A stretch of DNA of 64,000 nucleotides from Candidatus Altimarinota bacterium. Its GTDB lineage: Bacteria; Patescibacteriota; Gracilibacteria; UBA4473. The translations under genes were made by a program, and so were the position numbers. Location: assembly GCA_020631075.1 (NCBI GenBank), contig JAHDHX010000005.1, positions 1 through 64,000 on the forward strand, given 5' to 3'. Positions 37,577 to 46,782 of this stretch are shown here, piece by piece; the first letter of the stretch is position 1, and every line of letters begins with the position of its first letter. The notes beneath the pieces were generated by a model. That model worked only from the letters and a program-made list of their open reading frames with translations. It did no database searches and had not been told where the DNA came from.

Positions 37577-37622
37577 GCCTCAAAAAAACCGCAGAGTGAC
37601 ACGCCAAAAATCCCGCCACATA

Positions 37623-37740
37623 TCCGAACGAGTTGACCCACGTGTGACAATTGCAGACTCGTGAGGAGAGATGAGCGGTGACGGAGCAGTGCGCATTTTG
37701 GGCGATTAGCCCAAAAAAGCCACAGCGGAGTGACCTAGCG
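37623..37740 (+). repeat. Interspersed structured repeat, copy B
   Basis: This 118-bp segment matches copy A at 42236-42352 by eye over most of its length: GTGTGAYAATTKCAGACTCGTGAGG, GGGAGCAGYGCGC-like and TTTGGGC-N-GCCCAAA. The last is a hairpin whose stem is conserved in both copies with different loops. It directly adjoins the 3' side of tRNA-Lys. Confidence 0.55.
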
Positions 37741-37744
37741 AATC

Positions 37745-37819
37745 TGGTGGGTGGGGTGGGATTCGAACCCACGGCCAATTGGTTAAAAGCCAACTGCTCT
37801 ACCCCTGAGCTACCCACCC
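37745..37819 (-). tRNA. tRNA-Lys (anticodon TTT)
   Basis: The minus strand folds as acceptor GGGTGGG/CCCACCC, D-arm GCTC..GAGC, anticodon loop CTTTTAA (UUU), T-stem GTGGG/CCCAC, discriminator A and encoded CCA; 75 nt. Confidence 0.95.
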
Positions 37820-37883
37820 ACGTGGGCGCAGCTTACTCGCTGCGGTGACAGTGTGCGTTCAGGCAAGAGTTTGGAACAGTATG

Positions 37884-37960
37884 TGGTGGAGCTAAAGGGA
37901 CTCGAACCCTTAACCCCCTGCTTGCAAAGCAGGTGCTCTAGCCAATTGAGCTATAGCCCC
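37884..37960 (-). tRNA. tRNA-Ala (anticodon TGC)
   Basis: The minus strand gives acceptor GGGGCTA/TAGCTCC, anticodon loop TTTGCAA (UGC), T-arm with TTCGAGT, discriminator A and encoded CCA; 77 nt. It precedes tRNA-Lys on the same strand, 64 bp apart, so the two may be co-transcribed. Confidence 0.95.
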
Positions 37961-38036
37961 GAAACCGTTTCTGTTCAGAAAAACCCGAGAAAATACGAAC
38001 CACCTCACATTCATTTTGAAAATTCTTGCCCACTTC

Positions 38037-38285
38037 TTATCCCCCCGCACGGAAAAACCCACTAATCGCCTGACTACTCGCCAGTCCATCAAATCCCCCC
38101 ACCAGATAGACAAAACTCAGCACCGTCAGCAGCAGCCCCACCAGCTTAATGAACGGGTACGTGCCCCCCACCCCGAGGTACCGCTCCGCCAGCTCGATTG
38201 ACCCGATGGTTTGCACTATCTGCCCGGCATAAACCACCATGAGGATTCCCCCGACGATCAGACACAAGCAGATAAACACAAGCAT
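38037..38285 (-). CDS. Small membrane protein, two helices
   Basis: The 82-aa product has two hydrophobic segments, VFICLCLIVGGILMVVYAGQIV and LVGLLLTVLSFVYLVGG, with a short loop between. It resembles no family I know. The ATG 38285 is preferred to the TTG in the ORF track. It lies divergently before the VirB2-like genes, which also encode membrane proteins. Confidence 0.55.
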   Translation of the reverse strand: MLVFICLCLIVGGILMVVYAGQIVQTIGSIELAERYLGVGGTYPFIKLVGLLLTVLSFVYLVGGFDGLASSQAISGFFRAGG

Positions 38286-38479
38286 GAGCCGCAAGATTTA
38301 CAAAGAAATTTTCTAAAGCATTCACAGTATTTTACACCATTCTTCTAATGATTCACAGCCCCAAGAGGGCCATTTTCTCTTCCTTTCACACCGTCACCGC
38401 AAAGAGCAAACGCACACGCGACCATAGACCTCCCCCCCCTTTTGTCAAAAGAAACTTCACCCCGCCCCCCCTCCCGAGG

Positions 38480-38485
38480 TATAAT
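38480..38485 (+). promoter_or_regulatory. TATAAT, leaderless start of VirB2-like gene
   Basis: A perfect TATAAT is followed by six bases (ACCCAG) and then the ATG at 38492, so the +1 base would be the A of the start codon. TTCACC lies 18 bp upstream as a weak -35 box. This is the clearest leaderless promoter in the window. Confidence 0.7.
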
Positions 38486-38491
38486 ACCCAG

Positions 38492-40162
38492 ATGCCCTTC
38501 TCTCTGCGCTCCCGCTTGCTTGGTGCTCTCAGCTGCCTGTTGGTGGTGGGCGGGGTGTGGGGCGGTGGGGCCAGCGCCCAGCTCACCTTCCGCGAGATCG
38601 AAGTCAACACCAGACAGATCACCCAGCAGATCAACGGCCTCAAGGCCGACATGCAGCGCTCCCGACACTACGACTACCGCGTCAACTACCTCAACGTCAT
38701 TTCCGAGCGCTCCACCGCTCAGTGTCAGCAACTCTGGGCCGTCCAGCGCCAAATCATTGAGCGGCTCACTGACCAGTCCGCCAACCGCGACCCACGGGTA
38801 AATGTTGCCCGCGAAAGGCTCAACACCCTCATGGGCAACCAAGCCATCACCGATTTCACTCGCCCCCTCACCGCTCAGCAAATCCTCCAGCTGCAAGAAA
38901 CAATCAGCAACGGTGTCTACCGCGTCGACCAGTTCATCGACCTCTACGACCGCGACCAGCTCAGAGACATCTCCGAGCAAGCCAACTCCGCCACCACCAT
39001 CTCCGTCGACAACGTCCGCATCACCCCCGACGGCTTCTCCACCTTCGGTGTCTGCCCCCAGACCACCACCACCGACATGGTTAATGACCCCACTTGTCGC
39101 GGTCTATTGACCAGCCCCCTGTCCGACTCCCAAACCGAAAAACTAGCCAATAACGACTACCACGTCATCCGCACCTGCACCGCCAGCGCTTCGTTGACCA
39201 CCACTGGCCGCCAGATTTTGGACCTCCTCTTCCCCCCCGACCAAAAAACCCTCATCTCCGTCCGGCCCGAAGACCGCACCCCCACCGACCGCACCGACCA
39301 GCAATATTCCCCCGAAAACACCGTCCTTCCGCTCGGTGACACAGGGTGGGACACCATCCTCACCGACAACATCATCATCCGCCGCATCGTCGGGTCCCAG
39401 ACCCAAGACCTCCTCACCCGACAAGGCATCTTCATCCCCTCCCTGATTGACTCCATTAATGTCATCGTCGGCGCCTTCGGCATCCTCTTTTTGCTGATCA
39501 CCGCCATCCAGATGACCCTCAACCAGGGCGACCCCGAGAAGCAAAAACAATACCGCCTCAACCTCGTCTGGATTTTCGTTGGCCTCGGGGTCGTGTCCGT
39601 GGCCGAGTTCGCCGCCTTTGACATCCTCAACCCAGAGAAAAACCCCTTCCGCTCCAGCACCTCCATCGTCTACCTACGGCTGCTGGCTCTGCGGGTGCTG
39701 GGCTTCATCCGCTACATCGCCATCGCCGCTATCTTGATCATGGGCCTCATCACGGGCTACCAGCTCATCACCACCCCCGACGAAGAAAACGCCCTCAAAC
39801 AAGAATTCCTCTTCCTCCAGTCAGTCGCCTACGGCGCCGTGTTCATCGTCGGGGCGGAGGTCTTTGTGGCCATCTTGTCTATGACGGGCCTCGACCCGTC
39901 TGACAACCCCACCGCCATCGCAAATGCAGGCGATCGGCTGGTGGCGGGCGCCGCCACCCAGATCGCAGGCTTCATTCGGCTTATCTTGTCCCTCGCCATC
40001 ACTATTGGTGTGGTGGTGCTCATCTGGGCCGCGCTCTACTACCTCACATCCTTGGGCCGTGACGAATCCATGAACAAAGCCAAATCCCTCATCATCTCCA
40101 CCGTCATCGGCCTCATCGTGGCCGTGTCCAGCTACACACTCGTCACCTACTTCGTCGTCTGA
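38492..40162 (+). CDS. Secreted membrane protein with three VirB2/TrbC-like modules (1)
   Basis: The 556-aa product starts with a signal peptide ending in GGGASAQ. About 290 residues of extracellular helical sequence follow, then six transmembrane helices arranged as three two-helix modules. Each module is hydrophobic helix, a short charged loop (QGDPEKQKQY; TPDEENALKQ; GRDESMNKAK) and another helix, the layout of VirB2/TrbC-type pilins in CPR genomes. The third module, with YYLTSLGRDESMNKAKSLI, is the closest. Its TGA stop overlaps the ATG of the next gene by one base, so they are coupled. Role in secretion, DNA transfer or a channel is inference. Confidence 0.72.
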   Translation: MPFSLRSRLLGALSCLLVVGGVWGGGASAQLTFREIEVNTRQITQQINGLKADMQRSRHYDYRVNYLNVISERSTAQCQQLWAVQRQIIERLTDQSANRDPRVNVARERLNTLMGNQAITDFTRPLTAQQILQLQETISNGVYRVDQFIDLYDRDQLRDISEQANSATTISVDNVRITPDGFSTFGVCPQTTTTDMVNDPTCRGLLTSPLSDSQTEKLANNDYHVIRTCTASASLTTTGRQILDLLFPPDQKTLISVRPEDRTPTDRTDQQYSPENTVLPLGDTGWDTILTDNIIIRRIVGSQTQDLLTRQGIFIPSLIDSINVIVGAFGILFLLITAIQMTLNQGDPEKQKQYRLNLVWIFVGLGVVSVAEFAAFDILNPEKNPFRSSTSIVYLRLLALRVLGFIRYIAIAAILIMGLITGYQLITTPDEENALKQEFLFLQSVAYGAVFIVGAEVFVAILSMTGLDPSDNPTAIANAGDRLVAGAATQIAGFIRLILSLAITIGVVVLIWAALYYLTSLGRDESMNKAKSLIISTVIGLIVAVSSYTLVTYFVV

Positions 40163-41373
40163 TGCTCTCACCCTGCCCCCCGTCACACTTTCTTCGCCGC
40201 ATCGCTCACGCGCTTGGGGGCCTGTGCGGGCTTTTCCTAGTGGCCACCGCCACCGCGCAGGTGCTCCCCTCCGACACGTCCGACCTCTACCCCCACGACT
40301 ACACCGACAGCGAGCTCGGCCAAGAAACAGACGACTTCTTCCAGCTGCCCGACTTCACCGTCTCGCGCTCGGGCACACCCCGCATCCCGCAGGGCGACCA
40401 AGCTCTCGCCGACGCCTTCACCGCCCTGATGCAAGACAAAGGCTACCAAGACGACCAAACCATCTACGCCATCTACCAAGCCTACGACCTCGACGGCAGC
40501 CAGAGCCTCAGCATCACCGAGAAACGCGCCATCCTCACCACCGAATACGCCGCCCTGCGCGACCTCACAGGCGACAAAGGTTCTTTCCAGATCCGCTACA
40601 TCCTCGAAAAACTCTTTTCCATTATCAAGTGGGCCATGATCCCCGTCGTGCTCATCTTTGTGGCGGTCGCAGGGCTGGAGCTCTTCTTCAACACCTCCGA
40701 CGAAGAACTCTACGGCAAAAAAATCCGCCAGCTCCTCGGCATCGGTGAAGGCTTTTTCATCTTCGCCGTGGCCGTCATTTTGGTTGACACCATTGCCTTC
40801 GGGCAACGGGGCGAAATCCTCCGCCCCTACCTCGGCGGGGCCGCCTCCACTGACTGGTTCGGGCAAAACCTCACCATCCAGACCCTCGCCGCCTTTAATC
40901 TCCTCTCAACCCTCGTCATCATTGTCGCCGTCCTGATGTTGATCATCGCCGCCATCCAGCTCATGCTCCGCGGTGAGGACGAAGCTAGCCGCGGCAAACT
41001 CGTCAGCCGCATCACCGCGTCGGTCGTCGGCATCGTCACGGTTTCGCTCACCCAGTCCCTCGCCTGGGCTCTGTCCAGCCGCGGGTTCAATGCGCAAGAC
41101 AACACCGGCACCGGCCAGCTCATCCGCTCATTCGGCGACGCCGAAACCTTCCGCCTCCTGCAAATCCTCTCTGGCTGGACCAATTTCATCCTTGGTTTTA
41201 TGGGCGTGCTCGCCGTCATCTCGCTCATCTACGGCGGTTTCCGCCTCATCGCCTTCTTCGGGGACGAAACCGCCACCACCGAAGCCAAAAACATCGTCAT
41301 CTCCGCCGTCATCGCCCTCATGTTGGTGCTATCTGCTTACACCATCGTCAACTACTTTGCCTTAGCTGTATAA
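40162..41373 (+). CDS. Secreted membrane protein with three VirB2/TrbC-like modules (2), EF-hand
   Basis: The 403-aa product has its own signal peptide (FLVATATAQ) and again three two-helix modules with DEELYGKKIRQ, GEDEASRGKLVS and GDETATTEAKN loops. The N-terminal outer part carries an EF-hand loop, DLDGSQSLSITE (residues 109-120), with all the oxygen ligands in place and a final Glu. It is a paralogue in layout, but not in sequence, of the gene before it, and is translated by coupling to it. The last module, IYGGFRLIAFFGDETATTEA, is the most canonical. Confidence 0.72.
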   Translation: MLSPCPPSHFLRRIAHALGGLCGLFLVATATAQVLPSDTSDLYPHDYTDSELGQETDDFFQLPDFTVSRSGTPRIPQGDQALADAFTALMQDKGYQDDQTIYAIYQAYDLDGSQSLSITEKRAILTTEYAALRDLTGDKGSFQIRYILEKLFSIIKWAMIPVVLIFVAVAGLELFFNTSDEELYGKKIRQLLGIGEGFFIFAVAVILVDTIAFGQRGEILRPYLGGAASTDWFGQNLTIQTLAAFNLLSTLVIIVAVLMLIIAAIQLMLRGEDEASRGKLVSRITASVVGIVTVSLTQSLAWALSSRGFNAQDNTGTGQLIRSFGDAETFRLLQILSGWTNFILGFMGVLAVISLIYGGFRLIAFFGDETATTEAKNIVISAVIALMLVLSAYTIVNYFALAV

Positions 41374-41393
41374 ATGTGTATTAAATAGTCTTG

Positions 41394-41822
41394 ATGAACC
41401 TTGATGAAAACAACCTTCCAGACAATGAAGAAAACCAAGAAGCCGTAGAGCTCAATAAACTAGAGTCTCGTATTTACGAGGAACTTCTCCACTTTCATAA
41501 ATGGCGAAGTCCTTTGGAAATTTCACGAGAATATAGAGATAAATTCAATCGACCGCTTCCATTTATGAAAGTGTACACCGTAATGGATAGACTTGAAAAA
41601 GACAGTCTCGTTGACAGGATGAATTATAAAGGCGTAGACCATGAAGACCTTTCACCAATAGAAAATCCTTATCTTTTTCAAGAAAGTAATCTTGATAGAG
41701 CGCGAGTTTTCTACAAAAAAAGTGAAAACGGCCCTCCAGTAAAAAAGAAAGCAGGTCTCAGAGAAATTGTTTCTAAAATTTTGAACCAAATTCAAAATAA
41801 TTTAGACCCAGAAATAGCGTAG
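41394..41822 (+). CDS. Small AT-rich protein, possible winged-helix
   Basis: The 142-aa product has an acidic N-terminus and a middle region with helices and a YRDKFNRPLPFMKVYTVMDRLEKDSLVDR pattern that resembles a winged-helix DNA-binding domain (helix, turn, recognition helix, wing); this is weak, by pattern only. The gene is AT-rich. The ATG 41394 is preferred over TTG 41391, with TAAATA six bases upstream. Confidence 0.55.
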   Translation: MNLDENNLPDNEENQEAVELNKLESRIYEELLHFHKWRSPLEISREYRDKFNRPLPFMKVYTVMDRLEKDSLVDRMNYKGVDHEDLSPIENPYLFQESNLDRARVFYKKSENGPPVKKKAGLREIVSKILNQIQNNLDPEIA

Positions 41823-42235
41823 GAAGTTTGTTGGAATAATACTGCAATAAATCGCCACTCCGCACTCTCCTCCTCTATTTTTCGCAGATTTCAAAGAGCA
41901 CCCATCGCCCTACCCCATCATCCACCTTTTCCCCAAACTGATTTTCACTTTCTCGTCCATGCAGACCGTAATCCTACTTTTCTATACCCAATTTTTTTCC
42001 AACCCCTGCATTTTTTCCTGACACCACACATTTCCCCATCCCCCAGCGGCATCTCCCCACTCCCCACCCCACATTCCCCCAAAACTGTCCCACAGTGGTT
42101 CGCTGCGCGAGTCCACCAAGCCATCCTCCACCATCCAGAAAAACACTCTCCACCCAGCACAAAAGCGAATGCGAAAGGGTGCGCAGATGGAGCGAAGCGG
42201 AATCAAGCCCCCTGCAGCATTCAAGATGTCTGAAC
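41823..42235. other. Intergenic region before repeat A
   Basis: No gene is supported on either strand. The sequence is C-rich on the plus strand and contains GTGGTTCG, which is repeated inverted as CGAACCAC near 42354, on the far side of repeat A; the pair could mark the edges of a larger element. Confidence 0.4.
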
Positions 42236-42352
42236 ATCCGAGCGAGTCGCTCTGTGTGTGATAATTTCAGACTCGTGAGGAAAGGTGAGTGATGAGGGAG
42301 CAGCGCGCCGTTTGGGCGACCAAGCCCAAACCAGCCGCAGCGGACTCATCCA
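42236..42352 (+). repeat. Interspersed structured repeat, copy A
   Basis: This is the partner of copy B (37623-37740). Shared features are a CCGARCGAGT start, GACTCGTGAGG, and the hairpin TTTGGGC/GCCCAAA with a different loop (GACCAA). Stem conservation with loop change hints at RNA-level structure. Confidence 0.55.
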
Positions 42353-42626
42353 ACGAACCACGGTTCGCTGTCACTCGACTTCTCCCCCCACGCAAAAGTC
42401 CACCGACTCACTCGATTTCCGCCCCTTTTTCTGTGTTTTTCCCACCACAAAATCCCCCCACTTGCTCGACACCATCCCCCAGCTGTGCTATCACTCAGAG
42501 CGTTATTTGCTCCCCGCGGGAGCCGCTCTGCCCCACGGGGCCACACGGGCAACTGGGGCACGGTGCCATTCGGCAGCACCCCAGCACCTCCCTCCACAGA
42601 GCCCTCCGCGCCACCTCCCCCTCCCC
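42353..42626. other. Intergenic region before mutY
   Basis: C-rich sequence with no supported gene. The ORF track extends mutY through it, but no MutY-like residues are encoded upstream of ATG 42627. GGGAGCCGCTCT and GGGGCCACACGGG could form weak hairpins; nothing is recognisable. Confidence 0.4.
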
Positions 42627-43679
42627 ATGTCTGTGTACCGTCGTTTCACCGACGCCTTGCTCCAGTGGTACTCCCAGCACCAGCGTGACCTCCCCTGGCG
42701 CCACACCCGCGACCCCTACGCCATCTGGGTGTCCGAGATCATGCTGCAGCAGACACAAGTCTCCCGCGTGGCCGCTTCCTATTACCCCAATTTTCTCGAA
42801 AAGTTCCCCACTGTCCAGTCACTGGCAGCTGCCAGCTGGGACACCGTCTACCCCTACTGGAAGGGCTTGGGATACTACCAGCGTGGCAAAAACCTCCTCA
42901 AAGCCGCTAAAATGGTCTGTGACCAGTTCGACGGCCAGGTTCCGCTTGAGCGAGACCTCCTTCGTCTGCTCCCAGGCATCGGCGACTACACCTCCGCCGC
43001 CATCATCTCTTTCGCCACCGACGCCCGCCTCCCCGCCATAGACACGAATATCTCCCGCCTCATCAGGGGCCTCTGGCCACGACGCTCCGTCTCCAAGGTC
43101 GCATACGGACTCATCAGGCAGGCCCGCTCTGGCCGCGACTGGAATTCCGCCATGATGGACCTCGCTACCCACCTCCGCACCCACCGCAGCGTGGAGGGAG
43201 GCTTGGCCGAGTTCTTCCCCCCCAAGGTAGTACAAAGGATCTACCCCCCCCGCCCCAAACCCAAGCCCAAACCCAAACGGAAGTACACGCGCAAGATCGA
43301 GGTCGGCGTGGCCTGCATTTATGAGCACGGTCGCTACCTCATCCAGACCCGACCCGAAGGCAAAACCTTCACAGGTCGGTGGGAGTTCCCAGGCGGCAAA
43401 CGCGAAAAAGGCGAAGATTTCCGCGCCTGCGTCAAACGCGAGATCATGGAAGAAATCGGCGTGGAGGTCTCTGTCCGCCCCCATTTCTACGAAGAGATCT
43501 GTCACTTTGGCGCCACCCAGCTCGTCTTGCGATTCCACCGGTGCCAGATCCAAGCCGGCACCCCCCAGCCGCTCGAGGGCCAAGAGCTTGACTGGGTTCC
43601 CCCCAGCCAGTTCGGCAGCGTCCACTTCCTCGACACCAACCGCAACGCGCTCGCCCGCCTCCAGCAAATGCGCGTTTGA
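42627..43679 (+). CDS. mutY: A/G-specific adenine glycosylase fused to a complete Nudix domain
   Basis: MutY removes A mispaired with 8-oxoG. The 350-aa product has the glycosylase core (LPWRHTRDPYAIWVSEIML, catalytic Glu37; HhH LPGIGDYTSAA; Asp139). The four cysteines of the Fe-S cluster found in most MutY are missing. After a PKPKPKPKRK linker comes a Nudix domain with a perfect box, GKREKGEDFRACVKREIMEE (GX5EX7REUXEEXGU). Standard MutY C-terminal domains are MutT-like, but usually lack the full box, so this protein could both excise A and hydrolyse 8-oxo-dGTP. No SD sequence is visible; the stop is TGA. Confidence 0.92.
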   Translation: MSVYRRFTDALLQWYSQHQRDLPWRHTRDPYAIWVSEIMLQQTQVSRVAASYYPNFLEKFPTVQSLAAASWDTVYPYWKGLGYYQRGKNLLKAAKMVCDQFDGQVPLERDLLRLLPGIGDYTSAAIISFATDARLPAIDTNISRLIRGLWPRRSVSKVAYGLIRQARSGRDWNSAMMDLATHLRTHRSVEGGLAEFFPPKVVQRIYPPRPKPKPKPKRKYTRKIEVGVACIYEHGRYLIQTRPEGKTFTGRWEFPGGKREKGEDFRACVKREIMEEIGVEVSVRPHFYEEICHFGATQLVLRFHRCQIQAGTPQPLEGQELDWVPPSQFGSVHFLDTNRNALARLQQMRV

Positions 43680-43700
43680 CAGCTCACCGCCCCGCGCCCC

Positions 43701-44117
43701 CTACAGCGAAGCCTTAATCGCCGCCAACGCAGCGTCATCTTCCGCTTCTTCGGTGGCCTCTTCCGCGTGCGACAGGGCCGTCATCTCGTCTTTATACTCC
43801 GCCACTATCTCCCCCATCCGCCACTGGGCGTGGGCGACCGCGTGCCCGGCTATCGACCGCGCAGGGTCATGCTCCTGCACGTCCAGCCACTCACTCACCT
43901 GGGCCAGCTCCGCCGCCGCCGCTTGGGCCCCCCGCTCGGCATAGTGCCCCGCTTCCGCGATCAGCTCCCCCAGCATCGCCTGCGCACGGTCAGACCCGAT
44001 ACCCTCCGTGCGCATCACGCGCAGCGTGGCCAGCTTTCGCTCCTCACTGACGGTCGGTTGCGCCATCACCCATTGCAGGGTCTCGCGCAGGCTCGGTTGT
44101 GTGGTCATGTCCATCAT
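43701..44117 (-). CDS. Hypothetical protein, Ala/Glu-rich (138 aa)
   Basis: The product is soluble and helical (MMDMTTQPSLRETLQWV; then long stretches rich in Ala, Glu and His). I do not recognise a family. It may begin at 44117 or a few residues later. TAACAT ends six bases before the ATG 44117. It follows the 874-aa gene on the same strand after 13 bp, so the two are probably co-transcribed. Confidence 0.6.
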   Translation of the reverse strand: MMDMTTQPSLRETLQWVMAQPTVSEERKLATLRVMRTEGIGSDRAQAMLGELIAEAGHYAERGAQAAAAELAQVSEWLDVQEHDPARSIAGHAVAHAQWRMGEIVAEYKDEMTALSHAEEATEEAEDDAALAAIKASL

Positions 44118-44130
44118 CTTTGGATGTTAT

Positions 44131-46755
44131 TTATAAATCAAACGCCACCTTCTTCGGCTCCACCAGCTTCGCCACCGTCCCCGCTGCTACGCTTTCGGGC
44201 TCGTCTTTGTTTTTCAGTCGGTGCCCCCGCAGCTTCCCGAGCCCAGCATCAAAAGTCACCCGCTCCGCCACGCCATTTTTATCGAGGAGGATTAACTGCT
44301 CATTTTCCACCTTTTTGTATATGGTAAACACCTCCCCATCGATCTTTATCTGCGCAAACTCTGGCAGCTTCATCACCGCGTTTTTCAGCGTGTTTATGAC
44401 ATTTTTCTTGATTTCATCCTGCTGCTCCCTTTTTTGTGTGTCGAGCGTTTGGCTGACCTTGTTGGCGTGGTCTAGCACTTTCCAGTTATTACTTTTCGGC
44501 TTTCCCCATTGTAAGTAATCTACATCATCGACATTCATGAGCAGATAACGATCTTTGAGGGTATTAAGACACTCAGGAAAACTACTTATTCGGGCAGCTT
44601 TTTCTATTTTTGCCGTTAATTTATTATCTTTTTTTGTATAGGAATCTTTATTTTTGTTGCTCTTATCATCAAGGTAATTCTTTTCTAGTTCCCGTACAAT
44701 GTCATGATCAGCCTTAAGGGGCATTATCGCACTCAGATAATTTTCTAGATTCGTCAGTTTTATGCGTATGTTTTTAAGCGGCTCTTTCCATTCATCGACA
44801 GCTTTATTATCGGCCGCTAGTTTTGATGAAATTTTCGTTATCTTACTTTCAATTCTAACAATTGAGTCTTTGTGTGTAGAGATAGTCTTTTGTAAATCCT
44901 CTGCCACACATGAGCTTCCAGATACAGACGAATCTTCAAGGAGTTTATTTTTATCTCGTAGTGCGACTTGATGCAGACGAAGTGTTTCTTTGCTCTTTCC
45001 ATATTCCGTCTTGAATTCCTCTTGAATGTCCTCCACCGCAGGGCTCAATTTTATCTCTTTTTCTGCCTCCCCAAGGATGCCCTCTAAGTACCCCAGCATC
45101 CCTTCGGCCAGCCCTTCACCGAGTGAAGCAAGTTTATTTTCTATACTGCCTCCTCGCCCATTTGTGAGGTAGTTTACCACTAACCCTAGCCCTACTTCTG
45201 GTGGCCATTTTGTATCACCAATATTTTCATGCAGGTCTTTCGCCATTATTCCCCCATAATCCTCTCGCCACAGCACATCCCCCCATGTTTCAGCACCACC
45301 GTTGGTCACTTGTGTGTGAATTTTTTTCCATAATTCCGCAGGATTTACCGTTTTGTTTGGAGTCGTGTTTTGCCTCAACGTTTCCGCTACTGCATATATT
45401 CTATTTTCTTTTTTTGACACACCCGCAACGCTATATTCAAAATCACCGTGTAGGCCATACATCACTCGCTTGGCAAAGGTATGTTGCTTTGCCTGCAACT
45501 CCCCCGCCTTCTCCATCTCCGCATGACTGTCTTGTATCGCCTCACGCCCCTCCCGCTGGTCATAGCCCAGTTTTTTTAGGATTTTTATCAAATCTTTGTC
45601 ATCAGCCCCCGCTATTACCCCTATCACATGGGCATATTTTTCAGATTCTTTGTCCATTTTTTCGTGCAGAAACGGTCGCTTCACCGTGCGCCCCCGCACC
45701 TTTTTCTTGTATGTTTCCGCAAAGATCGCCTTTCCCCCCGAATGTATCCGCTTATGAGCTAATTCCACAAACAGTTTTTTTTGCTCATCTGTCAGAGTCG
45801 CATACCGCTCTTGCACCATCGTTTGTCGCTTTTCCAGCGCCGCTTTTTGCTGTTGCAGCGGCCCCTCTATCTTCGCTATCAGGTCGTCTATCACCTTCAC
45901 CGTCGCGTTAGTTGACTGCACATATATGTCCTTTTCACTCGGTATTTCCGTATACCAATCCTCAGGAAACCACCGCCTATGTTCGGTCGTACTCGCTGAC
46001 AACATCCGCCGATTTTGCAGCTTACGCATCTGGCTCGGGGCCAGGTTCAGCGTGCTCGGCTTACGGTCTTTCCAGTTCACCAGCGAGTTGAGTGCCGCCC
46101 GTCCGCGTCCCCCCAGCAACCACACATACCGCTTGGCCGTGGTGGCCTTGGCTTGGGCCAGCTGGCTGTCGGCCTGCAGTCCACTTTTCATCTCCTTTAG
46201 GTACGCCACCAGCGTCTGCGCCCCGTCTATGTCCGCCAGCGCAATGTCTTCTTCTTTCGTCACCCCCTTCACCGCTTTGATGGCCGCCGCATACAGCTTG
46301 TCATTTTTCAGGTCTCCTCGTTCTTTCGACTCTTCCAGCATGTCTGACACCAGCGTCCGCACCGCTTTTTCCAGTTGCCGTGGGCCCTTCTCACTCTGCT
46401 CTATATCATCAAAAAACCGCATCTTCACCGCTTCAAACATCCCCCGTGTCCGCCGCCAATTTTTCAAACTCCAAAACTTCTTCTCCCCCCCATACCGCTT
46501 CAGGACTAGGTTATCCATCCCCTGGCCATATACCCGCTCCGCAAAACGATCAATCGTCATCGTGGCCAACCTTTTTGCCTCGATTACTTCGTCTTCTGGC
46601 TTTGTTTCTGGGCCTTCGCCCTCTTTTTCACTTAAGCTTTCTTCGGCTTCAGCGCGCCCTCCACTGTCTACGTCAATGTTGTCTGTCAGCGCCAGCGCAG
46701 GCCACCGCCAGCGGTCTCCTTCGCCCGCTGCCACCCAGTGTTTGAGCAATTTCAT
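44131..46755 (-). CDS. Large hypothetical coiled-coil protein (874 aa)
   Basis: The product has no signal peptide or membrane helices. It is rich in Lys, Glu, Leu and Ala, with long helical stretches that look like coiled coils (for example around KKIRKTISTHKDSIVRIESKI-like segments). No known domain could be recognised. The gene is one of the longest in the window. Its central part (about 44.5-45.1 kb) is more AT-rich than the ends. Confidence 0.65.
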   Translation of the reverse strand: MKLLKHWVAAGEGDRWRWPALALTDNIDVDSGGRAEAEESLSEKEGEGPETKPEDEVIEAKRLATMTIDRFAERVYGQGMDNLVLKRYGGEKKFWSLKNWRRTRGMFEAVKMRFFDDIEQSEKGPRQLEKAVRTLVSDMLEESKERGDLKNDKLYAAAIKAVKGVTKEEDIALADIDGAQTLVAYLKEMKSGLQADSQLAQAKATTAKRYVWLLGGRGRAALNSLVNWKDRKPSTLNLAPSQMRKLQNRRMLSASTTEHRRWFPEDWYTEIPSEKDIYVQSTNATVKVIDDLIAKIEGPLQQQKAALEKRQTMVQERYATLTDEQKKLFVELAHKRIHSGGKAIFAETYKKKVRGRTVKRPFLHEKMDKESEKYAHVIGVIAGADDKDLIKILKKLGYDQREGREAIQDSHAEMEKAGELQAKQHTFAKRVMYGLHGDFEYSVAGVSKKENRIYAVAETLRQNTTPNKTVNPAELWKKIHTQVTNGGAETWGDVLWREDYGGIMAKDLHENIGDTKWPPEVGLGLVVNYLTNGRGGSIENKLASLGEGLAEGMLGYLEGILGEAEKEIKLSPAVEDIQEEFKTEYGKSKETLRLHQVALRDKNKLLEDSSVSGSSCVAEDLQKTISTHKDSIVRIESKITKISSKLAADNKAVDEWKEPLKNIRIKLTNLENYLSAIMPLKADHDIVRELEKNYLDDKSNKNKDSYTKKDNKLTAKIEKAARISSFPECLNTLKDRYLLMNVDDVDYLQWGKPKSNNWKVLDHANKVSQTLDTQKREQQDEIKKNVINTLKNAVMKLPEFAQIKIDGEVFTIYKKVENEQLILLDKNGVAERVTFDAGLGKLRGHRLKNKDEPESVAAGTVAKLVEPKKVAFDL

Positions 46756-46782
46756 CCCACTATTTTACCTCATTTTTGGCTC

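Noticed and set aside
37563-37817. 84-aa minus ORF through tRNA-Lys and repeat B
   Set aside because: It crosses a real tRNA gene; the similarity of its translation to ORFs at copy A reflects the DNA repeat, not a protein.
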